A stretch of 64,000 nt of DNA from Lepidodermella squamata (taxonomy: Eukaryota; Gastrotricha): NCBI GenBank assembly GCA_047495785.1, contig JBLDXI010000048.1, positions 620,001-684,000 on the forward strand, read 5' to 3'. This document shows, piece by piece, positions 31,001 to 43,000 of this stretch (position 1 is its first letter; each line of letters starts with the position of its first letter). The notes beneath the pieces were generated by a model that saw only the letters and a list, made by a program, of their open reading frames with translations, was not told the DNA's origin and made no database searches. The translations under genes and the position numbers were made by a program.

Positions 31001-34000
31001 TCAAGGCAGCCAGGGGTCGAAAGGAAGCCAAGGTGAGGTTTCCGACTTGTAACTGTTAGCGAAGAAATGAATTCTATATTTTTGATTTCAGGCTCCCAAG
31101 GTTCGAAAGGCGCACAAGGATCGCAAGGCTCGAAAGGCGCTCAAGGCTCTCAGGGATCGAAGGGGGAGCAGGGTAGCCAAGGTAGCAAGGGTGCTCAAGG
31201 GTCGCAAGGTTCCAAGGGCCAGCAAGGTTCGCAAGGCTCGAAAGGCACTCAGGGTTCTCAAGGATCTAAAGGCGCCCAAGGTTCTCAAGGTTCAAAGGGT
31301 GAACAGGGATCGCAAGGATCTAAAGGGGCTCAAGGCTCACAAGGTTCAAAGGGTGCCCAAGGCTCCCAGGGCTCGAAGGGTGCTCAGGGTAGCCAAGGTT
31401 CTAAGGGCGAGCAAGGTTCCCAAGGCTCGAAGGGTGCTCAAGGGTCGCAGGGCTCCAAGGGAGCACAAGGTAGCCAAGGTTCTAAAGGTGCCCAAGGATC
31501 TCAAGGTTCGAAGGGAGCCCAGGGATCGCAAGGTTCTAAAGGTGCTCAGGGATCTCAGGGTTCAAAGGGTGCTCAGGGTAGCCAAGGGTCTAAGGGCGCA
31601 CAAGGTTCTCAGGGTTCGAAGGGACAAAAAGGAGACCAAGGCAGCCAAGGCTCAATCGGTATGTACCTAATGTAATCGAATATAAGTCTGATAACAGCTT
31701 TAATTTTTCTACGTTAGGTCCTATCGGTCCAATGGGTCCTCAGGGCTCTAAAGGTAATGCACGATATAGTCTTTAAACCGTTCCCTCAAAATGTATCGCA
31801 TTCAATTTTCCAGGTCAAAAGGGCGATCAGGGTTCGCAAGGATCGAAAGGCAGCCAAGGATCTCAAGGCTCTAAGGGAGCACAAGGTGTGTTTTGCATTG
31901 CATTTGTATAAGTGTATCTTATTGCGCTGAAATTCTAACCCTGGCTAGTACGAATTTGAGGTCCACCTATCGTGTGGCTGTATTGTAAGAACGTCACGAT
32001 TTCACGCGATTTTTCCTTTCGATATCGCGTCTCTTCATTGGTTTGCCAAAACATGTGTTATTTCATTGGGCACCGTGAACCTGGAGAATCATTATTTCCC
32101 ATAACTTGCAGGATTAATTTTGGCTAGATATTGTTTGGATGGCTCGCAGTTCCTCAATTATAGGCAATTATATTAGAAACGTATGCAAGTCGATTGAGCT
32201 GTTTCCCCTATTATTCATTATTTGTGATGGAAATTATTTTCGAATTTGATTGAACATTTTATTTTGCAGGATCTCAGGGCAGCAAAGGCGCTCAGGGCTC
32301 GCAAGGCTCCAAGGGTGAACAAGGCTCCCAAGGTTCGAAAGGCGCCCAAGGATCGCAAGGCTCTAAAGGCGCCCAAGGCTCTCAAGGCTCAAAGGGCGCC
32401 CAGGGCAGTCAAGGCTCGAAGGGTGCCCAAGGAAGCCAAGGCTCAAAGGGCGAAAAAGGTACGCTAATTTGATTTCGATGGCTTGAAGTTTTTCAACTTT
32501 TTTATTCACAGGCGCTTTCGGAAGCAAGGGTGATCAAGGCTCTAAGGGCAACCAAGGCTCGAAGGGTGATCAGGGTTCTCAGGGCTCCAAGGGTTTGTTT
32601 TTTCAAGACCTGGCCACTAATCCTTAACTGTTTTCTTCTCCAACCACTACAGGTAGCCAAGGATCACAAGGTTTGTCACAATCTTGCTTAAGAGCTGCCA
32701 TTTATTATGCTGATTCAATTTTAAGGATCAAAGGGCGCCCAAGGTTCCAAGGGCGAGAAAGGCGATCACGGAAGCCAAGGCTCGAAGGGTGATCAGGGCA
32801 GTCAAGGATCGAAGGGAGCTCAAGGTCTGTTTATAATTATTTTGTCATTTCTGCATATCTCTAATTATTCAATTTGATTGTAGGCTCTCAAGGATCGAAG
32901 GGCGCCCAAGGTAGCCAGGGCAGCAAGGGTGCTCAAGGTTCTCAAGGATCTAAAGGATTGATGGGATCGCGAGGCTCGCAAGGCTCTGCCGGTATGACTT
33001 GAGATGAATTTCGTAAAAATAAGTTTATGCCCGCTTTTTGCAGGTCCAATTGGTCCAATGGGTCCTCAAGGTTCAAAGGGTGAGTTGTTTCCTCGCGTTT
33101 GCATTTATAAATTTTATCATTGAATTCCTACAGGCCAAAAGGGAGACCAAGGCAGCCAAGGCAGCAAGGGAGCCCAAGGGTCACAAGGTTCGAAGGGCGC
33201 TCAAGGAAGCCAAGGATCAAAGGGAGCACAAGGTAACTTTGCCTGGAAGAAATGTCTTTCTTGAAATTTAATCTACTTTGTATTTACAGGTTCACAGGGT
33301 AGTAAAGGTGAACAGGGTAGCCAAGGCTCGAAGGGTGCCCAGGGATCTCAAGGGTCGAAGGGTGCTCAAGGTTCTCAAGGCTCAAAGGGTGAACAAGGAT
33401 CGCAAGGATCCAAGGGTGCCCAAGGCTCCCAAGGTTCGAAGGGTGCGCAAGGATCTCAGGGCTCTAAGGGTGCTCAAGGCAGTCAGGGTTCGAAGGGTGA
33501 ACAGGGCTCGCAAGGCTCTAAGGGCGCTCAAGGCTCACAGGGCTCCAAGGGTGCTCAAGGCAGTCAAGGATCAAAGGGCGCTCAAGGTTCTCAAGGTTCT
33601 AAGGGTTCTCAAGGCTCACAGGGTTCGAAGGGTGCTCAGGGTTCCCAAGGCTCAAAGGGTGCACAAGGCAGTCAAGGCTCGAAGGGCGAGAAAGGTGATC
33701 ATGGTTCGCAAGGATCTATCGGTAGGATTAAACGTGTATTCCATAATTGATTCTTCATGACATTGTTATTTAGGTCCGATCGGTCCAATGGGTCCTCAAG
33801 GTTCAAAGGGTCCGTTTTCTTAACTTCATTTAATTTCTTGAGCTAATTTTTCAATTCTTTATAGGCCAAAAGGGAGACCAAGGCAGCCAAGGAAGCAAAG
33901 GTTCTCAAGGATCTCAGGGTTCCAAAGGTGCCCAAGGATCACAAGGATCGAAAGGAGAGCAGGGCAGTCAGGGATCTAAAGGTGCGCAAGGTTCTCAAGG

Positions 34001-37000
34001 TTCCAAGGGTGCTCAGGGCTCTCAGGGCTCAAAGGGTGCTCAGGGAAGCCAAGGTTCCAAAGGTGAGAAAGGTGATCATGGCTCGCAAGGATCGAAGGGT
34101 TCTAAGGGCGATCAAGGTTTGTCAAATGAAGTGATCTGAAACTCTTAATGATATTTTTTGTTCTGGGCAGGCTCCCAAGGTTCTAAGGGTGCTCAAGGCT
34201 CGAAGGGTACGTTTCATTTTCTTTTGATTTTATCGATTTGACCATTTCTTTGTTATGCGCAGGAGACAAAGGAGACCAAGGAAGCCAGGGCTCGAAGGGT
34301 CAACAAGGTATGTTTCTACCCTAACATTTTCGATTATTTTTCATTTTATCAATGCAGGCTCTCAGGGCTCGAAAGGTGCTCAAGGCAGTCAAGGGTCTAA
34401 GGGCAGCCAAGGTTTGTGCTATTTTACCATGTTTTTACAGATGCATGATTTTACTGCATATTTTCAACAGGTTCCCAGGGCTCAAAGGGCGACCAAGGTT
34501 CTCAAGGCTCGAAAGGCGCACAAGGCTCGCAGGGCTCGAAAGGCGCACAAGGTTCACAAGGATCTAAAGGCGAGAAAGGCAGCCAGGGCAGCCAAGGTTC
34601 GATCGGACCTATTGGACCAATGGGTAGGGAATTCACTATAATTCCGTGGCAAATTTTCTTATGTCTAATGAAATTTTCTAGGCCCGACTGGTCCACAAGG
34701 CAGTCAAGGTTCTCAAGGCTCTAAAGGCGACAAGGGACAGAAAGGTGATCAAGGCTCTAAGGGTGCCCAAGGTTCACAAGGCTCGAAGGGCGAACAAGGT
34801 ATGTTTTTCATTTCAAACCTTCAATTCATGCGTACATTTGTTATCTGTTGCAGGCTCCCAGGGTAGCAAAGGTGCCCAAGGCTCTCAGGGCTCTAAAGGT
34901 GCTCAAGGATCGCAAGGATCTAAGGGTGCTCAGGGTTCTCAAGGATCGAAGGGTGCTCAAGGCAGTCAAGGCTCGAAAGGAGAACAAGGCAGCCAAGGAT
35001 CGAAGGGTGCTCAGGGCTCGCAAGGCTCCAAGGGTGCCCAAGGATCCCAGGGTTCGAAGGGTCAGCAAGGTAGCCAAGGCTCCAAGGGTGCTCAAGGCAG
35101 TCAGGGTTCGAAGGGCGCACAGGGCTCGCAAGGCTCCAAAGGTGCCCAAGGTTCACAGGGCTCCAAGGGTGCGCAAGGTAGCCAAGGCTCCAAGGGCGCT
35201 CAGGGATCGCAAGGATCTAAAGGTCAACAAGGCAGCCAAGGCTCCAAGGGCCAGAAAGGGGATCTCGGTTCGCAAGGTTCTCAAGGCCCGCAAGGATCAA
35301 TCGGTATGATAACAATGTCCATAATCGATATTTGACTTGATATGTCTTCTTTTTTCATAGGACCCATCGGACCTATGGGACCACAAGGATCCAAGGGTGA
35401 GTTTTCGAACATTGGCTGTTTTGCGTTTTGATTTATTTAATTTTTATCCAGGTGACAAGGGCGACAAAGGCGATCAAGGTTCTCAAGGATCCAAGGGCGC
35501 ACAAGGCCCGCAGGGATCAAAGGGTGCTCAGGGATCTCAAGGCTCGAAGGGTGCTCAGGGCAGCCAAGGCTCAAAGGGCGCTCAGGGCTCTCAAGGCTCA
35601 AAGGGTTCTCAGGGATCTCAAGGTTCTAAGGGAGCTCAGGGTTCACAAGGATCTAAGGGCGAGCAAGGCTCGCAGGGCTCTAAGGGAGCGCAAGGTAGCC
35701 AAGGATCAAAGGGTGAACAAGGATCACAAGGATCTAAAGGCGCCCAAGGTAGTCAAGGCTCAAAGGGTGCTCAGGGTTCTCAAGGTTCGAAGGGGCAACA
35801 AGGCAGCCAGGGCTCGAAGGGCGAACAAGGTTCGCAGGGCTCGAAGGGCGCTCAGGGAAGCCAAGGTTCAAAGGGTGAGCAGGGCAGCCAAGGATCTAAG
35901 GGCTCTCAAGGATCTCAAGGCTCGAAGGGTGAACAAGGTAGCCAAGGATCGAGAGGTCTTATGGGCAGCCGTGGCTCGAAGGGCAATGCTGGACCTATCG
36001 GTCCGCGAGGTTTGTTTCACTCTCTTACTTTTCCTTTCTATCTATCGGCAGCCTCTCATGATTCCGCCCGAATTCTATCTACATTCTCATACAATTTTCT
36101 TGGGAATTAAAATTAGTCTTTATTTTCTACGAAATTGACCGAAGTAACAGCGGTCATGTATGCTTATGCCGTGGCATATTAACTTTCTCATACAAATTCC
36201 TAATCTCTGTTGTTCATTTTGCCGTGGTTCGTCCCATTCTTCAAAACTTTGCAGGGTTAAAAGTTTTTAGTTTCGGATAAATAACACAATTTGTTATTTC
36301 AGGGTAAGAAGTGACTTGCTTATCATGAACGTTGAAATTACACAAGTTAGAGTACTAGTGCTCGTCCTAGCTCTGATCAAAACTTGACTTCGAACTGATT
36401 AATTATTTGGATCATTTCATCTTCATGCTCATGCTTTTACAGGTCCGCAAGGCATCCAAGGCGGCGAGGGACCCAAGGGTGCGCAAGGCTCGAAGGGAGA
36501 CCAGGGATCTCAAGGCTCTAAAGGTGCCCAAGGCAGTCAAGGATCTAAAGGCGCTCAGGGTAAGACTTGAAATAACTTCCTACAGCCTCAGTATATTTTT
36601 TTCCATCCCACTGTAGGCTCGCAAGGATCCAAGGGCGATCAGGGTAGCCAAGGTTCGAAGGGTGCCCAAGGCTCCCAAGGATCTAAAGGCGCCCAAGGCT
36701 CGCAGGGCTCGAAGGGTGAGCAAGGTAGCCAGGGCTCCAAGGGTGCCCAGGGTAGCCAAGGCTCTAAAGGACAACAAGGTATGTTTTCCGACTATTTTGC
36801 TTGCTACCTGCAATGTATTCCATATCACAGGCTCGCAGGGATCTAAAGGCGCCCAAGGCTCTCAAGGTTCAAAGGGTGCCCAAGGTAAACTTCAATCGGC
36901 ATGACAGCGTCAGGATTTCCATTACATAAATTTGTGTACTACAGGATCACAAGGTTCTAAAGGTGCCCAAGGAAGCCAAGGTTCAAAGGGCCAGAAGGGT

Positions 37001-40000
37001 GACATTGGTTCAACTGGACCGCAAGGATCGATAGGCTCAATCGGTACGGCTATTAATAACGCCAAATTGCAACAACATATTTTATTTCTTTTTTATTGCT
37101 ACAGGACCTATTGGCCCTATGGGACCTCAGGGTTCGAAGGGTGACAAGGGCGACAAAGGCGATCAAGGCTCGAAGGGCGCTCAAGGTTTGCTGGACAAAA
37201 ACGTTTTTAACGCTTTCTACCCATTTTGTTTCGAAACAGGATCACAAGGTTCTAAAGGAGCCCAGGGAAGCCAGGGTTCTAAGGGAGCTCAAGGTGGGTA
37301 CAACCCTGCACTTATACCGCCAGTCTTAAAATCTTTGTCATTGTTTATCAGGATCTCAGGGCAGCAAAGGAGAACAAGGTAGCCAGGGTTCCAAGGGAGC
37401 TCAAGGCAGCCAAGGATCGAAGGGTGCTCAGGGTTTGTTTAGCACTACGCTCCATATCTGTACTTTCTTAACTCCTTTTCCATTGCAGGTTCGCAAGGAT
37501 CTAAGGGAGAGCAGGGCTCCCAGGGCTCAAAGGGTGCTCAAGGCTCACAAGGTTCAAAGGGCGAACAGGGTTCTCAGGGCTCCAAGGGCGCTCAGGGATC
37601 GCAAGGATCTAAAGGTCAACAAGGCAGCCAGGGCTCGAAGGGCGCTCAAGGTTCACAGGGCTCGAAGGGAGAACAAGGTAGCCAAGGTTCGAAGGGTGCA
37701 CAAGGATCGCAGGGTTCCAAAGGAGCACAAGGCAGCCAAGGCTCTAAGGGCGACAAAGGTTTGTTTTTGCATAATTCCTGCATTGAAATGGTGACCATGT
37801 GTCTATTTTCATTTTCTAGGTGACCAAGGCTCTAAGGGACAGCAAGGCAGCCAAGGTTCTAAAGGCGATCAAGGTTTGAATTTCTCACCTCTCACCTTCT
37901 CCAATCAATCATCAAATGTTCTTTTTCTTCAGGTTCACAAGGCTCCAAGGGCCACCAAGGCGACAAAGGCTCGCAGGGATCTGTCGGATCTATCGGCCCA
38001 ATCGGTCCTATGGGCCCACAGGGTTCGAAGGGTGCTCAGGGTTCCCAGGGTTCGAAGGGCTCGCAAGGCTCTCAGGGCTCCAAGGGTGCTCAAGGCAGTC
38101 AGGGTTCGAAGGGCGCGCAGGGCTCGCAAGGCTCCAAGGGTGAACAAGGCTCGCAGGGCTCGAAGGGTGAACAAGGTAGCCAGGGCTCCAAGGGCGCACA
38201 AGGATCGCAAGGAAGCAAGGGTGCTCAAGGCTCTCAAGGCTCGAAGGGTGAACAAGGTTCGCAGGGCTCCAAGGGTGCTCAAGGCAGCCAAGGCTCCAAG
38301 GGCGAGCAAGGATCACAAGGATCGAAAGGTGCCCAAGGCTCTCAAGGTTCAAAGGGCGCTCAAGGTTTGTCATGTTTATGCTTTCCTTACAATATTTTCG
38401 ATGGCCTCGAATCGCTAAATTGATTTTGAGAATTGAACCTTAAGCGAAATACGTTTTTTGGTTCACGCTTATTTTTCATCGCCTTGATGGCAATATTCCA
38501 ATTGATGTCCTGAATCCTCTTTTATGCTTAGTCTGGATTTTAAAATTTTCCGGCTGTACTGTTTGGAATAGTTTAAATACTTAAAATTTTGTCAAACTTA
38601 TATTAATTGATATATTTATTGTTTGATTGATAAATATGTTGACCCTTTCGTTATTCAGGTTCGCAGGGTTCGAAGGGAGCCCAAGGCAGCCAAGGATCCA
38701 AGGGCGATCAGGGTAAGACACTTTGACTCCTACGCGAGTGAAATTGTCTATACTGATGTTTTTCTGTAGGCTCTCAGGGTTCTAAGGGTGCCCAAGGCAG
38801 CCAAGGATCGAAAGGCGAGAAAGGTGGCAAAGGAGACCAAGGCTCACAAGGCTCAATTGGTAAGAAACGCTGAAAGCTATTGGACCTGCTTTGTGAATAA
38901 TCCTTTTCTTTCAGGTCCTATCGGCCCAATGGGTCCTCAAGGTTCGAAGGGTCAGCAAGGTGACCAAGGTTCCAAGGGACAACAAGGTTTGACAACAAGC
39001 GCTCTTCAGCTTCCAAAATGGCTAATAATTGTTTCTCATTCCAGGATCTCAGGGCTCTAAAGGTTCTCAAGGTTCACAGGGCTCTAAGGGCGAGCAAGGC
39101 AGTCAGGGTTCGAAGGGAGCTCAGGGCAGCCAAGGCTCTAAAGGGCAACAGGGATCACAAGGTTCTAAGGGTGCCCAAGGTAGCCAGGGCTCTAAAGGTG
39201 AACAGGGCTCGCAAGGTTCCAAGGGTGCTCAGGGATCACAGGGATCTAAAGGCGAACAAGGCTCTCAAGGTTCTAAGGGCGCACAAGGATCTCAAGGCTC
39301 CAAGGGTGAACAAGGATCTCAAGGTTCCAAGGGTGCTCAGGGCTCGCAGGGATCCAAAGGTGAACAAGGCTCGCAGGGCTCTAAAGGTGCTCAGGGTAGC
39401 CAAGGCTCCAAAGGTGAGCAGGGATCTCAGGGTTCTAAGGGCTCACAGGGATCTCAAGGATCGAAGGGCGAACAAGGCTCGCAAGGTTCTAAGGGAGCCC
39501 AAGGTCGGTTTCTCTCTTACTCTGTTTAAATGATATATCAATTTCATGTTTGCCACAGGTTCTCAGGGCTCAAAGGGAGCACAGGGCAGCCAAGGTTCTA
39601 AAGGCGAACAGGGTAGCCAAGGTTCGAAGGGTGCTCAAGGCAGCCAAGGATCCAAGGGTCAACAAGGTATGTTATGTGTACTTTTCTGTAAACTAGCTAA
39701 TTTCTGTTAAAACAGGCTCCCAGGGATCGAAGGGTGCGCAAGGCAGCCAGGGATCTAAAGGTCACCAAGGTGCGTCGATATTTTTAACTTTTTTCTATTT
39801 TGGTTTAATATGCTTCTTATATTCACGCATCAGGAGATCAAGGAAGCAAGGGCAGCCAAGGAAGTCAAGGATCCAAAGGAGAACATGGCTCGACGGGACC
39901 TCAAGGTTCTCAGGGATCAATCGGTAATTTTCTTTTCTAAATATGTTTTTCTCTCACGCTTGTGATATACTCTTTGACAGGTCCAATCGGTCCTATGGGC

Positions 40001-43000
40001 CCTCAGGGATCTAAAGGTTAGTTGTTTGTCTTAACCATGAAATTCTTAATGGTTGTTTTTCTTCTCAGGTGATAAGGGCCAGAAAGGTGACCAGGGCTCT
40101 AAAGGCAGCCAAGGATCGCAAGGCTCAAAGGGCGCTCAAGGCAGTCAAGGCTCGAAGGGTGCTCAGGGTAGCCAGGGCTCGAAGGGTGCTCAAGGTTCAC
40201 AAGGGTCTAAGGGCGATCAAGGCAGTCAAGGCTCCAAGGGTGCTCAGGGCAGTCAAGGCTCTAAAGGTGAACAAGGCTCTCAAGGCTCTAAAGGTGCTCA
40301 AGGTAGCCAGGGTTCGAAGGGTGACCAAGGTTCCCAGGGATCGAAGGGCGCACAAGGATCTCAGGGCTCGAAGGGCGAACAAGGATCTCAAGGATCGAAG
40401 GGCGCTCAAGGTTCGCAGGGCTCTAAAGGCGCACAAGGAAGTCAGGGATCCAAGGGCGAGCGAGGTATGTTTGCTTTTCTCCCAATATGTTGTGTATGTT
40501 GTGAATCATATTCTTCTCAGGATTGATGGGTTCAAAGGGTCTAATCGGTATGTTTCTGTTACTAATTTGTTACGCTGTTTGACTTAATTTCAATTATTAA
40601 GGCTCGGCCGGTCCAATTGGTCCGATGGGTCCGCAAGGCTCAATGGGCTCTCAAGGATCTCAGGGCTCAAAGGGCGCTCAAGGTAAGCTTTTTCATGGTT
40701 CGCGTTTCTTTTAAGCTATGTTCTTATGATTTCCAGGTTCCCAGGGATCCAAAGGCGATCAAGGCAGTCAAGGCTCCAAAGGGGCTCAGGGTTCTCAAGG
40801 CTCAAAGGGTGCTCAGGGCTCGCAGGGCTCTAAAGGTGAACAAGGCTCCCAGGGTTCGAAGGGAGCACAGGGCTCTCAGGGCTCAAAGGGCGAACAGGGC
40901 AGCCAAGGCTCTAAGGGCGCACAGGGCTCTCAAGGCTCTAAAGGTCAACAAGGTAGCCAGGGCAGCAAGGGCGAACAGGGCTCACAAGGCTCAAAGGGTG
41001 CTCAAGGCTCTCAAGGTTCGAAGGGTGCTCAAGGCTCGCAGGGCTCGAAGGGTGCTCAAGGTAACGTTTCCTACTTTATTCCCATTGTTCCAGCACGTAA
41101 TGTATCTTGTTAAACAATAGGTTCTCAGGGAAGCAAGGGCAGCCAAGGAAGTCAAGGTTCAAAGGGCCAGAAGGGAGATCAGGGATCGCAAGGTTCTATT
41201 GGATCGATCGGTAATTACTTCTTTCTTTCGAATATTCTCTCCTTCATTATTGCTGTTTTTAGGTCCTATCGGCCCCATGGGACCGCAAGGTTCTAAAGGT
41301 TGGTTCAATATAGATTTTTTCACGGGGATGCATATTTAATATTACATATTTTTAAAGGTGACAAGGGCGACAAAGGCGATCAAGGCTCCAAGGGAGCTCA
41401 AGGATCCCAGGGAAGCAAGGGTGCCCAAGGCTCTCAAGGCTCCAAGGGTGAACAGGGTTCACAGGGCTCCAAAGGTGCCCAAGGCTCTCAAGGTTCGAAG
41501 GGTACTCAGGGCTCTCAGGGCTCAAAGGGTGAACAAGGCAGCCAAGGCTCTAAAGGCCAACAAGGTGTGTTATCCTTTTAAATGAAATTATGTCAATTTT
41601 GATATATTTATATTGCAGGTTCTCAGGGCAGTAAGGGCGCTCAAGGCAGTCAAGGCTCGAAAGGAGAACAGGGCAGCCAAGGATCGAAGGGTGCTCAAGG
41701 TTCTCAAGGTTCCAAAGGCGAGCAAGGTAGCCAGGGCTCGAAGGGTGCTCAGGGCAGCCAAGGATCGAAGGGTGCGCAAGGCTCTCAAGGTTCCAAGGGC
41801 GATCAGGGCTCGCAGGGATCAAAGGGCGCTCAGGGTAGCCAGGGCTCCAAGGGCGAACAGGGTTCACAGGGCTCCAAAGGTGCCCAAGGTAGCCAAGGGT
41901 CTAAGGGAGAACAAGGCTCTCAGGGTTCTAAGGGCGCCCAAGGATCTCAAGGCAGCAAGGGTGCTCAAGGCTCTCAAGGCTCGAAGGGCGACAAAGGAGA
42001 TCAGGGATCAAAGGGCAGCCAAGGCTCACAGGGCTCAAAGGGTGATCAAGGATCTCAGGGTTCAAAGGGTGCTCAGGGTAGCCAGGGCTCTGAGGGTGAG
42101 CAGGGCTCTCAAGGCTCCAAAGGGGCACAAGGATCCCAAGGAAGCAAGGGTGCCCAAGGCTCTCGAGGCTCCAAGGGTGAACAAGGATCCCAAGGATCAA
42201 AGGGTGCTCAGGGATCTCAAGGTTCGAAGGGTGCTCAAGGTAGCCAAGGCTCTAAAGGCGCACAGGGCAGTCAAGGATCTAAGGGAGAGAAGGGCGACAT
42301 TGGATCACAAGGGTCGCAAGGCTCGATAGGTATGTGATGTTCTTTCCCGTAATACAGTCCTTTTATAGAATCAATTCTTCTCTCTAGGTCCTATCGGCCC
42401 CATGGGTCCTCAAGGCTCTAAAGGCAACCAAGGTTCTCAGGGATCTAAGGGCCAAAAAGGTTTGTGTTGACTGTTGTAAGACTAAGTCGCTGTATAAATT
42501 ATCATTTGATCAGGTGACCAAGGATCCAAGGGTCAACAAGGCAGTCAGGGATCTAAGGGCGATCAAGGTATGAAAATACTACATCTATTTTACTCTCTAT
42601 ATTCTCTTATTTCTTTTACAGGTTCACAGGGATCTAAGGGTGCTCAAGGGTCGCAAGGCTCTAAGGGAGCTCAGGGAAGCCAAGGTTCTAAAGGAGAACA
42701 AGGTTTGTTCTTATGCAGTTGAATATGTTTATGTTAATGTCGCTCTATTAACAGGTTCGCAGGGCAGCAAGGGTGCTCAAGGCTCACAAGGCTCGAAGGG
42801 TGATCAGGGCAGTCAAGGCTCGAAGGGTGCCCAAGGAAGCCAAGGATCGAAGGGTGAACAGGGTTCCCAGGGCTCGAAGGGTGCTCAAGGATCGCAGGGC
42901 TCTAAGGGTGAACAGGGTTCTCAAGGCTCTAAGGGTGCCCAAGGCTCTCAAGGATCGAAGGGTGAACAAGGTAGCCAAGGCTCCAAGGGCGCTCAAGGTA

